Assembly (NCBI GenBank): GCA_948146395.1
Contig: OX411548.1
Location: 66,168,907 to 66,232,906 of the forward strand
Direction of reading: 5' to 3'
DNA from: Fragum whitleyi
Taxonomy: Eukaryota; Mollusca; Bivalvia; Cardiida; Cardiidae
Length of the DNA: 64,000 bases
The position numbers and the translations under genes were made by a program. Positions 43,569-54,792 of this stretch are shown here, piece after piece (the first letter of the stretch is position 1; every line of letters begins with the position of its first letter). The notes beneath the pieces are model-generated. The model was given only the letters and a program-made list of their open reading frames with translations, made no database searches and had not been told where the DNA came from.

Positions 43569-44929
43569 AAAAGTATTAAATTTGTGCGAATCTTATGCTT
43601 TTAAAAATATGAAATAGCTTCAAGGTTAGAATTTGTGAAAAGAACTTATATTATTAAAAAAAATATCTGGCCCAAAACATTCAGCCCTAAAGTTTCAGCA
43701 TATCAAATCTTACAATAGTTTATAAACATAAGGTCAAACTAGTGTGTTCTTGCATTATGTTTTCACATATAACTAGTATCATCCCTACCAGGCTATCTTT
43801 GGTGTGAAAACTGGGATTTTTTGTCATACAGTTACCCCCCCCCCCCCCGCCCCCTCCAAACTTCATATACATGAATGTCTTTGTGCTTTGTATAGTACTA
43901 GGTGTAGCTCAAATTCCGTAATTGGAGACAATTAGACAAATCTATGGCTCTTGGTAAGATACAAATAAGCCAACGGGCTGTGTAAAACTTTTTCTTAGAG
44001 AGAATTGATTTATTTTCAAAATGAAATTAAACTCTTATGTACAACAGACGGACAACCCATGAAATACGTCCTTCTTGCCATTTCTTTATATATTCTAAAG
44101 AACATGTCAACCCAAGACCATATGTAATGGTTTAGATAAAATCAAATCTAAATTTTGGAAAGATTTTTTTCTTATTATGTGCTAAATAAAACTGTCGAAT
44201 ATATTTACAACTATTCTTAGTTACCCTTGCTCACCTAAAATTTGTTCATGGGGCGGGGAGGGGGGGGGGGGGTGTTTAAAGGTTCAAATCGACTTTGACT
44301 TGAACATTGAAAAGACTTTGGACTGTTAAAAATGACTAGAGCTACTTAAGAAGCCAATGTCCCTTTTTTTGCCAAAGCGACCATTTTCTACTACTTTGCA
44401 ATGTTGAAATGAGTGGGTGGGGTAAGATGTTTTACAAATTATCTCTAAAACCGACCAAATTACGAAGAATATCCTATTTTCAATTAGCGAATAACTTATT
44501 ACAACCCACTACTTGGCTTTTGGTATACCGACAACTTCTACTTTTAGATTTAAACATGTTTTCTGTCAAAAAGTCTTTGCAGGTTTAGTTGGTAAAAATC
44601 TATGATAAAAATCGCGAAAAAAATCAAAATACGTATCTTCCGATTTTGTCCTACTTTATATATATTAAATTGGTATGTCTGTGGATGTCAAAAAACACAA
44701 CATTGTTTTTGTTGCAATTTGTTTTGGGTCCTACCATATTTTGACTGGACTATATTTGTCTTGTTTTCGTCGATGTTTCTTACTGAAATGCAAGTTTCAA
44801 AAAATAACTAACAATATATTATTGTTCTAAAAATAACCATGTGATATCATAAAAAACATCAAACGGGATGTTATCATACAGATATTTGTATAGTTATAAT
44901 ATAAGAATTGATATCATTGTCACTATCTT

Positions 44930-46340
44930 TTGTTCTTGCTGCGGAGGAAAAAAATTCTAAGAAAAAAAAATGAACTTGCTGCCGAGAAATGTTTAACTTC
45001 TTACCAAACGCTATTCAAATCTCACTGAAGATGAAAATTTTGATCCCGTTGCAGAGAAAACTTTTTTTCTTGCTGCAGAAAAGAAATATGATACCACTAT
45101 GGAGTTATGAAGGAAAAAATCCTCCTCCTTAATAATATTTTTTCTAATCTTGCTTTCATCCTCAAAAATGGTTTTACTGCTAAAGTTTGATCTTGTTCAG
45201 TGAAAATATTAAACTTACTGTGGGGAAAATTGATTTACCTACAAAGAAAACTTTTGATCTTGTTGAAAAGGAAATTTTGATCTAGCAGCAGGGGAAAAGT
45301 GATCTTCCTGCAGAGAATAAAAATGATCTTGTTATGGAAAAACTTCTAACATGCTTGAAACAAATACTTGATCTCGCTACAAAGAAATATTAATTTTGAT
45401 TGCAAGAAAATGTTGTGTTTTTTGTGTGTGTGTGTGGGGGGGGATGTTTTGATCTTGAATCTTGCAAGGTCGAAATTTGGAGAAAAATATGAACTTAATG
45501 CGAAGAAAATGTTGATTTGGATGAAATGGATACTTTTTATTTTGCTGAAGACGAATTTTGATTCTCTAACTCTTACCGTGGGGAAAATTGAAATTGCTGT
45601 TGAGAAAACAATTGGATCTTGATGTGGAGAAAAAATTACATCCTACTAGAGAGGAAAATTTCGATCTTGCTGGGAAGAAAAAGGTTTTCCTACTGTGGAG
45701 AAAAAAATGGTCTTACTTGAAAGGAATATTTTGTACTTGCTGCAAGGAAACTTATAATATTGTTAGAAAAGAAAGGCTTTCTTATATGGTAAAAAAAATC
45801 TTGATCTCGCTTTGGAGAAAAAATGAGCTTGTTGTGGAGTAAAATCCTGACTTTGCTGCGTAGAAAATTTTCTATCCTTCTACGGAGAAAACCATTATCT
45901 TACTTTCAAGGACAATTTTAAATTCGCTACAGCAAAAAGAATTGATTTCGAAAAGGGAAAAACTTTTTATACTTTTGTAGAAAACAATATGTTTGATCGG
46001 AGAAAAAATCTTCCTGCAAAGAAACCTTTGGTAAAGCTGCATAAGAAATCTTAATCTTGCTGTAGGGATTTTTTATCTTACTATGCAGATAAAAATTGAA
46101 CTTGCTGAGGAGAAAATAAATGATCTTGAAATGATCTTGATAGGGTATAAATTGTTTTGATATTATTGCATAGGAAATTTTCGATCTTGCTGTGTTGTAA
46201 AATATCAACTTCATGGCAGAGAATTTTGACAATACTTCGAAGAAAAAATATATTTTAATCTTAATGAATAAAACAAATCTTACTGTTGAGCATTTTGATC
46301 ACACTTTAACAAAGATTTTGATATTTCTTCAGACAATTTA
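44930..46340 (+). repeat. Decayed 23-bp satellite array, plus-strand half
   Basis: Dozens of imperfect repeats of CTTGCTGCAGAGAAAA with a TTTTGAT-like link, spaced about 22-24 bp apart. Clear examples: TTTGATCCCGTTGCAGAGAA (45036), GATCTTGTTGAAAAGGAAAT (45255) and GATCTTCCTGCAGAGAATAA (45300). Divergence between units is high, so no single unit is exact. The several small frames across it on both strands are by-products of the repeat. Confidence 0.75.
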
Positions 46341-46440
46341 CACTACGCTCCATTTATATATATATATATATATATGAGTTCAGAGATCAATTTAAAACTA
46401 GCTGCAAAAGAAAAGTTAAGGAATCACACACTACCCGTAG
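46341..46440. repeat. Turning point of the satellite with (TA)n
   Basis: A (TA)n run lies near 46357-46376 between the two halves of opposite orientation. After it, repeats read as the reverse complement. Confidence 0.6.
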
Positions 46441-47385
46441 TGATATAATATTATTTGCAGCAAGATCAAAAAATGTATTTTGCAGCGAATTTATAGTTTT
46501 CCTTTGTGGAGAGATCGGGGGGGGGGGGGGTTATCTCTGCATTATTCCTCAACATCGAGATCAACCCTTTTCTCCAAAGCAGGTTTTTTTAGCAGTGAAA
46601 GCAAAATTAAACTCCGTACTAAATTAATCTTTTTGCCCACATCACATCTTTTTTTTCTAAGAAGCAAGTTTAAAAACATTCAATAGCAATGAAGGCAGCA
46701 AGACAAAAATGCTTCTTCGGTGCGAGGTCAAATTGTTTCCATGCGCCATCCTTTTTTCTGCAGCTATTCCAAAATATTCAGCACAAGACCAAGATTTCCT
46801 GTGTTGCAGATGCGAATGTAAATCTTACACTGCAGGGAGTGAATAAAAATTCTCAGAAGCAGAAACATTTTTATTTTTCTCCACAGTAAGATCAATATTT
46901 CTATGAATCAAAATAAAGATTTTATCGATATTCAAATATTCCATAGCAATATGACAAAGCTTTCTCTGCAGTTAGACCAAAGATTTTCTCGACAGCAATA
47001 TCCAGATTTTTGCTACAACAAGTTAAAGTCTAACATTATTGTTTTTCTCAACAGCAAGATCAAACTTTTTCTCCCCTCTGAGATAAATATTTTTCGCCCA
47101 GCAAGAATTTCCCCTCCCAAGTAAGATTAAAATACCCCATGCAACAAGATAAAAATTTTCTATTCGGCCAGATAACTTTTGTCCCGAAAGCAAGGTCCAA
47201 ATGTTTCTCCGCAGAAAAGTCAACTTTTCTCTGCACTAATGTAAACAAAGCCTCTGCAGCAAAATTAAAATTTTATATGCTGTAAGGTCACATTTGTTAC
47301 CCATGAAGATCTAACCTTTTGGGAATATCTTTTTTTTCTCCGCTGCAAGATCAACTGCTTTCCTCTACAGCTTGATTTAAAATTT
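46441..47385 (-). repeat. Decayed 23-bp satellite array, minus-strand half
   Basis: Same unit in reverse: TTTGCAGCAAGATCAAAAA (46454), TTTTTCTCCACAGTAAGATC (46873), TTCTCAACAGCAAGATCAAA (47044) and TTCTCCGCTGCAAGATCAAC (47336). A poly(G) run at 46517-46530 interrupts it. The array stops at an A/C-rich stretch near 47390. Confidence 0.75.
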
Positions 47386-48650
47386 AAAAAAACAAAAAAA
47401 CAAAAAAACAAACAAAAATACAAACAAAAAAAAAACAACAGTGTCATAAACGAACAGAATTCAACTAAGTAGGCATGCAAACTTGGTAAAAAAAATGAGA
47501 CACTTTAAAAATAGTGTTTTTTATCATAATGTATATTTTTGTATTTTGTGCCATTTTGATGGCGAAAATTTATTAGTTTGCAACTTAAATTAATAGCATG
47601 TTAACATGCTGGACATCGTCATATCCTCCGAAACTATCCCATTCCTCTTATGTTTAAAATGCTAAATCAGACCTTACCGCGGATTATATTTTATGTCTTT
47701 GAAGATCGATGGAAAATGAGAGATAAAATACATTGATAACATAGTCAAAGACCTTGTATGCGCACATGTTTTGACCCTTGATAATATAAAAGTAAACGAA
47801 ATTGAAGTATATCTGTTCTCGTAGGACTCTGCGAATACGCTTCATTTTGCTCGTACATGATAACAAGTAATCTTAATTACTTTGTCTTGTGACAATATAT
47901 ATCGACATTATTAAAATTTATTTAACACAAACAAGGCTTGTTATAGTACTATACTTGTTGTAAATATAACTTTTTATTAAGATTCGTGTTTAAACTTAGA
48001 ACTTACTTTTAAAAAATGAAAAAAAATATGCGTTATTTTTCTTTTAAGTCTACAATAGCTTCAATTTCTACGATAAAGCTTTAAAATGTTGAACACAAGA
48101 TACGATGATGGGACCCGTTTTACTAAATATCTTACGAAAATCGTACCTGGTGTTTTCATTCATTGTTAGATTCTGCCTAGCAATATCTCATTTGAAGCGT
48201 CTTTAAAGGAGGTTCCAATGAGGTGTTGGCAGAATTCCATACTTATTTACTACTATAGCAAAAATTTTAATTTTTAACTTAGACAAAAATGATCGTGAGA
48301 TGTTTAGTAAAACAGGCCCCTAGTTTCAGCCTTTATAAAATGACCATTGTCGCGGGAATTCAATATGCCCGTTGATAATTACATGTCTAAAGTATATCCC
48401 AAGGTTGAAAAGTAAAATAATCAGTACATGTAACGTTTGTTTTCGGAAACGACATGGATCGATGCATATGTTTCTTTTTACACCATAGGAAAACACGCAA
48501 AAGGAGAACCATTGCAAAAAAAAAACCCTGATAAAAGTGTGCTTTACAGCGAATGAAAAAAAAAATGGAAGAGATATCGAAAATATTTCTTTTTCGCAGA
48601 TGAACCAGTTGAAATAATTATATCTTTGAAAGCGTCGTGTATCGTTTTAT
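47386..48650. other. Upstream region of the first GT61 gene
   Basis: No gene found. An A-rich low-complexity stretch lies at 47385-47440. The last part, up to 48660, should contain the promoter and any 5' exon of the gene at 48708, but no core promoter element was distinct enough to call. Confidence 0.4.
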
Positions 48651-48651
48651 T

Positions 48652-48662
48652 CTGTTCCAGAA
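48652..48662 (+). promoter_or_regulatory. Possible 3' splice site before the first GT61 gene
   Basis: TTCTGTTCCAG, a pyrimidine-rich acceptor-like sequence, lies 46 bases before the ATG. A similar acceptor (ATCTATTTCAG) lies 66 bases before the paralogue's homologous ATG. Both genes may therefore have an upstream non-coding exon spliced to a single coding exon. Confidence 0.35.
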
Positions 48663-48707
48663 CACACGTCGACTAGAAGAAAGTAGTTCTGCAGAAGTTG
48701 GAATACC

Positions 48708-50012
48708 ATGTTATCAAGTTCAATAATTCGATTTCATAACACTAAACTACGTCTTCCACTAGCAAGATTTCTTTTGGCTGTATCATTCGGTTTAATGGTA
48801 ACGAGCTCCATTATATACCAAAGATGGTCGGAGAGAAGAATGTTCTTCCGACGAAATTATCAGACCCAATTCGATTTATCAGCGTGGTTCAATAGAAAGG
48901 TCACGGCATGTGATGGGAAATTCGAGGCATTTGGCCACGAGTTAGTATGGCTGAAAAATGCAAGGTTAAATATTATAAAAGGAAGTTTTGAAATATCATG
49001 TAGCACTGAAATACCACGATACTGGTTTTATAGAAGCTATGAGGGTACACCATATATCAAATGGTTGAAAGATTTAAAGGATTCTCTTTATTTGCATGAA
49101 GCTTATGGTTACACGCCTTACATGAGCATACCAGAAGTCAAAGGGTTGGTTTTAGTTGTTAAGAGAAACGAGGCGCATAACTTATACCATACTATGTGTG
49201 AAATTTACAACATCTTTCTTTTGGGGAAGATTTTCAATATAAAAAGGGAAGAGATGAAGATTCTATTCATGGACTCTAGACCGCCAACAATAGTGGACCA
49301 GCTCTGGCTTACACTTTTTCGAAGAGTTATCTATCACGAGACAATAGATAAACCAATACGTTTTGAGAATTTAATTTGGATTCCTATCGGTTATGAGAGC
49401 CCTTTGAACTTTCATGTATTGGAAACAATTCCATTCATAAATGAGTTTCATAATAATTTGGTAGACGCATTTGAAGTAAAGAGTACTAATGAATTAGATT
49501 GTAACCACATCAATTATACGCTTATTCTAAGACATGACTATATTACAAATCCAGAAATGGTGAGGTCACGAGAAGGTCGAATATACAGAAAACTTGCTAA
49601 TGAGAAAGAAGTCATTAAAACGATAGAAACGTCTATAGGGCAGACCGGTCATCTAAAGACGATGGAATCGGAAACTTTTTCACTTAAAGAGCAGATTGAA
49701 ATATTTGCTAAAACTGACGTTTTAATTGGCGTACACGGGGCTGGGATGACACATATATTGAATTTACCAGCTCACGCCTTTGTTTTAGAATTTCGACCGT
49801 TCCAAATGTTCAAATTACCAGGTTATCATTTTAGAGCTATGAGTCGCTGGAGAGGACTTTGGTATTCGACTGTTACCACTACTAATGAAACTGACAACAT
49901 TTTTTCTTATGAGGTGGAAATACCCCTGGATGAATTGAAAGGTCAAATTCAGACTATAAAGTGTAAAATAGGAGAACTATGTGGCCAATATGTTCCAAAA
50001 TGCCACCAATAA
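48708..50012 (+). CDS. Glycosyltransferase family 61 protein, paralogue 1 (434 aa)
   Basis: A full-length, intronless coding region for a GT61 (DUF563) glycosyltransferase, a family that includes the secretory-pathway enzymes EOGT and POMGNT2. A short basic N-terminus and a membrane segment at about residues 20-38 (FLLAVSFGLMVTSSIIYQ) make it a type II membrane protein, probably in the ER or Golgi. The family signature lies at residues 342-364: VHGAGMTHILNLP, then EFRP. Also seen: NEAHNLYHTMCEIYN (154-168), ENLIWIPIGYESPLNFH, and a basic RHDYITNPEMVR segment. Donor and acceptor are unknown; clustering with EOGT, POMGNT2 or a lineage-specific branch cannot be settled by eye. The ATG has A at -3. 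The stop codon overlaps an AATAAA (50008-50013). Confidence 0.9.
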   Translation: MLSSSIIRFHNTKLRLPLARFLLAVSFGLMVTSSIIYQRWSERRMFFRRNYQTQFDLSAWFNRKVTACDGKFEAFGHELVWLKNARLNIIKGSFEISCSTEIPRYWFYRSYEGTPYIKWLKDLKDSLYLHEAYGYTPYMSIPEVKGLVLVVKRNEAHNLYHTMCEIYNIFLLGKIFNIKREEMKILFMDSRPPTIVDQLWLTLFRRVIYHETIDKPIRFENLIWIPIGYESPLNFHVLETIPFINEFHNNLVDAFEVKSTNELDCNHINYTLILRHDYITNPEMVRSREGRIYRKLANEKEVIKTIETSIGQTGHLKTMESETFSLKEQIEIFAKTDVLIGVHGAGMTHILNLPAHAFVLEFRPFQMFKLPGYHFRAMSRWRGLWYSTVTTTNETDNIFSYEVEIPLDELKGQIQTIKCKIGELCGQYVPKCHQ

Positions 50013-50407
50013 AGGTTTTGTTAACAATCAACTCGATACTAGAACGTGATTTCAGAAATCTCGTACTTACCTTCATCTATTTCCACATAAAGATTTCAGT
50101 GTTAAATATTGGTTATTTTGATTTTAATTTAAATTATCTTAATTTGGTAATTGTAGACCGCAGTAATAAGATCAACATATTCAGCTTTACCCTATATCAA
50201 TGTTGGACAAAATGAGTTTTATCGCAAAAGCACATAAAGCGAGGTTTGTTGGTATGGCTGAATTAATCAGCCTCCTTTTACTTCCAGTTTTCGACAACAG
50301 CCGTGCGCTTAGGATTACAAAACGGTGTCAACTGCACCTTTTATGGATTAACATTGTTTATTCTCCATTTAATCTATAGAATGTTTATCCCACAACTGAA
50401 CGATAAA
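50013..50407. other. 3' flank of the first GT61 gene
   Basis: No further gene. It includes GTGCGCTTAGGATTACAAAACGG near 50301, related to one arm of the inverted repeat at 62053-62144. Confidence 0.45.
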
Positions 50408-50722
50408 TATATAATACATACTTAGTGTTTTGTATGAAATAAAATTTTAACGAGGTTGGGAGAATTGATAATTGTCGAGGCTCTGCCGAGAGAATTATCA
50501 ATTCTCAGAACCGACTTAGATATTTTTTTCATACAATACACGAAGTACGTATTATATTTATCTTATAACCTCTATTTGTCTTGCTTCCTTCGATTTTTCT
50601 ATCTGAAATGCAAGTTTCTAAAAATAATCTCATTATATCATTGTTCTAAAAATAACTATGTAATATCATACAAAAATAACATACGGATTGTTATCACACG
50701 GATATTTGTATAGTTATAAGAT
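50408..50722 (+). mobile_element. Hairpin element M6, copy B (empty site)
   Basis: The hairpin arms CGAGGTTGGGAGAATTGATA and TTATCAATTCTCAGAACCGA surround GAGGCTCTGCCGAG. It reads ATAACCTCTATTTGTCTTGC straight across the point where the 4.2-kb element lies in copy A. It ends CACGGATATTTGTATAGTTA followed by TAAGAT. Confidence 0.75.
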
Positions 50723-51169
50723 AAAAGTTTTAGACTGGTCCAAATTCAAAAAGTTGCAAACGATATTCTTTAGACGGTGAAATTATAAAAAGATGGCTTT
50801 TGGGAAAAAACATGGTGGACGATGAAGAAATTGCTCGAAACAAGCTTTTCTCCTAAGGGGCGTCAAAGACTAGGTTGTTAGGGAATGCAAATATCTGGCA
50901 CCATTTTGTCCTCCTCAACGCAGGACAGCTAATATGAGGACATTTAATAAAAGTAGTAAATGAAAATATGTTATTGAATTCTTTAAAGTATGCACATCCG
51001 ATCGTGAACTATTTCACCATCAATGAGTCAATCAGAATGATTTAACAAGCATGATTACATAACTTTTGATTCGTTTTAATTGTTTTGGTAAAAGGCTTTC
51101 AATATCAAACAGTCTTGTTTAAAAGAATATGATATGTACCTGGTAAGCCCGTCGTCCGATGTCGTCAAC
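50723..51169. other. Non-coding spacer
   Basis: No gene or clear repeat seen. Confidence 0.4.
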
Positions 51170-51790
51170 AATTCTTTAAACATCTCCTTAGTAACCAATT
51201 GGCGGATTTAAACTAAACTTGGCAGAAATGTACATTGGGTGACCTTCTCAAGACTTATTTGTGGAATTTTGATTGATTCCCAAATAAAGGCGTGTCAGGG
51301 CGGGGCATATTTTGAATCCGAAATCTTTAACCATGTTCTCCTCAATAACCAATGGGCAAATTTCAACAAAACATGACAGAAATGTTCCTTGTGTTACTCT
51401 TCTCAAAATTTGTTTATGAAATTTTGATTGACAGTCAAAATATGAGCCTGTCAGGGCGGGTCATCTTTTCGCTTTAATATTTTCAAAATGTGTTTTCCCC
51501 CAAAACAATCCGACAATTTCAATTAATTTTGACATAAATGCTACTCTGTTCTTGAATTCAGGTGTGAAAATCTGTTCGGCCCATATATATTGTTGCGTTG
51601 TTGGACCTATTTGCACTATGAAATCTGTGGACAACATCAACTCCTAAGCCAATGAACTTTTTTCAATGAAAGTTTGCAAGAATTTTCCTTTGATGACCCT
51701 TTACACAAATGTTTAAGACAATTTAATTGGACCAGAAAATAGGCATGGCGGGATAGGGTCTTTTCTTTTACCTTGAACCCTTGAAATTAC
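51170..51790 (+). repeat. Decayed tandem array of about 150-bp units, family M5
   Basis: Four units share the order 'CTCCTTAGTAACCAAT', 'AACTTGGCAGAAATG', 'GTGACC.TTCTCAA', 'AATTTTGATTGA' and 'GTGTCAGGGCGGG', starting near 51180, 51330, 51487 and 51640, with rising divergence. Related fragments lie at 55660-55770 and, reversed, at 30700-30805. The wording resembles the core repeats of pearl/Helentron-like elements. Confidence 0.6.
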
Positions 51791-52141
51791 ATCAGTTCAA
51801 CATCTAGGCAAATTTGAATGAAACTTTGAATGTTACTTGGGAGAAATCCAGATGTGAACTCACTCATATATGTGTTGGACATTCATTTAGTTTCCAAATA
51901 CACGAAAAAGTTTCTCCAATTCAAAATCTCGCACTATTGCAGCAGATGCTTCAAGAGTAATGTTGGCGTTTGAAATAAACGTTTGTCCAGAATAGCGGAG
52001 CGGAGGGGGTGTCGGGTTTCAGACACAAGTGAATTAACAAAATATTGTCTGTACAATTATAATGATGTTTACTCTTAGATAAGACTCAATGGATAGTCTG
52101 AAACCTCTCCTAGCATAGTAAACCGTGAAAGAATATGTGTC
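51791..52141. other. Non-coding spacer
   Basis: Nothing recognised apart from a possible further M5 remnant (TAGGCAAATTTGAATGAAAC near 51806). Confidence 0.4.
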
Positions 52142-52448
52142 GAAATAGGTTCTTTTTACTAATTGCAGCAAATGACCGAATCTGGATAAAGAACTTGTTT
52201 TTCCTATATCATTTATAATTATAGAGTTCATTTAAAGAATCTTGTTTCTTTCATGCACAGAGCTACCCCGATTCGTCCTTGTTAAATATACTTTGAAATA
52301 GGTTCTTTTTATTAATTGCAGCAAATGACCGAATTTGGATAAAGAACTTGTTTTTCCTGTATCATTTATAATTATAGAGTTCATTTAAAGAATCTTGTTT
52401 TTTTCATGCACAAAGCTACCCTGATTCGTCCTTGTTAAATATACTTTG
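52142..52448 (+). repeat. 153-bp tandem duplication
   Basis: Two units beginning GAAATAGGTTCTTTTTA at 52142 and 52295 are nearly identical through CGTCCTTGTTAAATATACTT. It is a recent local duplication of non-coding sequence. Confidence 0.85.
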
Positions 52449-52921
52449 CTGAAAATCGGGTGTTACAATTATCTTTTCCTGTGTGTACAAATTACCTTTA
52501 AAAGAAGTAATGAAGATTCATAAATAGTTGTACTTGTTTCAAACTGACACGTGAGACTACTGATTTATTAGACGTTCATTACAATTAAGAAATGAAGACA
52601 GATTAATCTAACGATTAATTTCTGTCCCATTCTAGTACAAACTATCAAAAAAGAAAGTAATCAATTTAATCGTTGTATTTCTTTTACACTGACAAATAGG
52701 GTTATCAATGGTATATGTGGTCGTAATCGCGTTCTTTTTTCCTAGATGAATAAAATGCAATCCTCCAAATACTTAAGACACGCAATAGAATTTATGTCAT
52801 TCGATTGCCCTTGTCGCATGAATTTATTCGCATTTATCAGTTCAAACGGTAGAAACTAATTGCCATAGTAAACAACAAAACCCTGAATGGTTATTTCAAG
52901 TGGTTACATGTTGTGACAAAA
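52449..52921. other. Non-coding spacer
   Basis: AT-rich, no gene or clear repeat seen. It contains GATTAATCTAACGATTAAT, a short palindromic stretch near 52602. Confidence 0.4.
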
Positions 52922-53247
52922 ATATATAATATATTCTTAGTATTTTGTATGAAAAAATATCGAACGAGGTTGGGGGAATTGATAATTGTTGAGGCTCTGC
53001 CGAGACAATTATCAATTCTCATAACCGAGTTAGATATTTTTACATGCAAACACTGGGTTCGTATTATATTAATCTTATAAATTTGTTAGCCTTGTTTTCT
53101 ACGATAGTTCTATCAGAAACACAAGTTTTACCAGGTTTCTAGAAATAATCGCAAACGATTATGTCATTTTTCTAAAAACATCAATGTGATATCATAAAAA
53201 ATATCATATAGGGGGTTATCACACGGATATTTGTGTAGTTATAAGAT
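52922..53247 (+). mobile_element. Hairpin element M6, copy C (empty site)
   Basis: Same layout as copy B: ATATTCTTAGTATTTTGTAT, the GAACGAGGTTGGGGGAATTG arm, centre GAGGCTCTGCCGAG, the complementary arm, then the right part ending TTTGTGTAGTTATAAGAT. More diverged than copies A and B. Confidence 0.7.
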
Positions 53248-54242
53248 GAACTTTAGTACAGTTTGGAACATCGTGGAATTGAAAAAGGTATTTTTGCAAG
53301 AAAAAAGCTTCCTTGTATAACACACGTCTAAAAAAGCTTATTTGCAAACGAAGAACTGATGAAAAATGAATTTCATTTGTGCATTTACAAGAGAACAAAC
53401 GATACATACGTATGTAGGTATTACTGCTAATAAAACTGGTCGCTGTGTTGTAGTATAGATCCCGGAGAGATTTGCACTGAATGTTGAAGGTTCAGCCACT
53501 TTCATTGAGTCCAAATATTTGACGATTTTTTTTCACGCCCGCTATAGGCTGTATCTTGAATATACGTGTACGCCCATCCCATGTTAGCTTCAACGAATTA
53601 GATGATTATTAACAGCTACCAAGATTCTGTAAAAGACCGTTCTTCCAAACCTATATCGAAGGCAGTTCCAATCTATGCGTGCAGTACAAAGCACCGAAGA
53701 AGGTGCGTATCGATGATTTAACCTTGATATTATAGTAAATGATCTTAATATTAATCGTGACCTTCACATTTAAGGATGTCCAGCCATGATACCTACCTTC
53801 ATGTGCGTAACGATGCTTAATATTATACCAGGGGTTACTTCATTGTCGGAGGAAATATCGAAATAATGCATTTTGTCAATGTAAGGCTGTATACTCCCTC
53901 GTCTTACATATAACCAATACAGTTGCTAGTGCAACAAATATATATATAGTAGGAAAATAACATTCATTTCTCAAAATGGAACAAACATAAATCAGAATAG
54001 CAATATCAAAGACGGGCAATTTCAAAGCTTGAGACAACATTACCAAATTTCTAGGATCCAACAGAGGGCAAAATACAAGCAAAATACTGATTAATGGAGC
54101 TATTATGCTTGGACAGACTCTCTTTAAATAGAATATCAAATTACATTTTGGAGAAATATATATTGCAGGAAAAGAACAGTCATATTGAACTTGAATAAAG
54201 TATATGGGCCTCAGATCAACGATATACTTGAATAAGGAAAAG
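53248..54242. other. Non-coding spacer with a 127-codon minus-strand frame
   Basis: The frame at 53876-54259 is rich in Ile, Leu, Phe and Cys because the plus strand is AT-rich. It shows no domain, and one repeated phrase (FPAIYIS, FPTIYIF) comes from a nucleotide repeat. I do not call a gene. Confidence 0.4.
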
Positions 54243-54306
54243 CCGGGCGTTAACGACACGTTAATTATTTACTGCTTAGTTCACGCATTCTCCCGTTAAC
54301 GCCCGG
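54243..54306. repeat. CCGGGCGTTAAC inverted repeat
   Basis: CCGGGCGTTAAC on the left and GTTAACGCCCGG on the right are exact complements around 40 bp. A related, partly lost copy with a poly(G) run lies at 6542-6656. Followed by a poly(C) run at 54405-54418. Confidence 0.6.
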
Positions 54307-54404
54307 TTTTTGACTGTTAACGTCTAACGACCTGAAGATTGAATGTCTCGGAAATTGGCCAAACAACTACGATTTTTTTTCGATTGTCGATACATACATA
54401 TATT

Positions 54405-54746
54405 CCCCCCCCCCCCCCAAAAAAAAAATGTAACTACATGCATCATGACCTTTTTTGATATTACTGTCTGCTTGCACTTAGAGCTCATTTGCTTAGATTT
54501 TCCAAGAAATGTGATATAAAGAACCTATAAAAGAATAACGGCTTTAATTCACTACCGCATTTTGTTTCCTAAAACCGTGTTGTCGATTTTTCCATGGCGG
54601 TTTGTTACTTTATTAAATGCTGACACAGCCATATATACTGATAACCAAGTTAAACAAGACTGCTTTACATGTAATTAGGAACAAAGCTCAGAAGGTAATA
54701 ATTTTTTATCAAATCAGATAATTGCACAGAAAAATATATGCATAAG

Positions 54747-54791
<45 letters not shown>
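54405..54791. repeat. Poly(C) and long poly(A) tracts
   Basis: Fourteen C followed by A at 54405-54428, and a poly(A) of about 42 at 54750-54791. The poly(A) may be the tail of a retroposed copy, but no upstream source was identified. Confidence 0.85.

Positions 54792-54792
<1 letters not shown>

Larger units (their letters stand above)
40542..44752. mobile_element. 4.2-kb element with long terminal inverted repeats
   Basis: Ends are TAGTCCAGTCAAAAT and its exact complement ATTTTGACTGGACTA, flanked by TAT on both sides, a probable 3-bp target duplication. Inverted similarity extends inward in blocks for some 350 bp, including CAAAACAAATTGCAACAAAA, AGGACAAAATCGGAAGATAC and CTTACCCCACCCACT. 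No transposase or other large reading frame is present. It holds a SINE body (42121-42310), a poly(C) run (43835-43848) and a poly(G) run (44260-44272). I cannot place it in a named superfamily. Confidence 0.7.
40374..44905 (+). mobile_element. Hairpin element M6, copy A, split by a 4.2-kb insertion
   Basis: The left part (40374-40541) is a long hairpin: CGAGGTTGGGAGAATTGATC and GACAATTATCAATTCTCA around GAGGCTCTGCCGA, extended outward by ATACGTACTTAG and CTAAGTACGTAT. The right part (44753-44905) continues TATTTGTCTTGTTTTCG and ends at TATAGTTATAATATAAG. Intact copies without insertion are at 50408-50722 and 52922-53247. Confidence 0.75.

Noticed and set aside
45368..46232. Several Lys-rich or Phe-rich frames on both strands
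   Set aside because: They are readings of the decayed 23-bp satellite.
53876..54259. 127-codon minus-strand frame, possible membrane protein
   Set aside because: Hydrophobicity follows from AT-rich sequence; no domain, no context, and an internal phrase repeat comes from the nucleotides.
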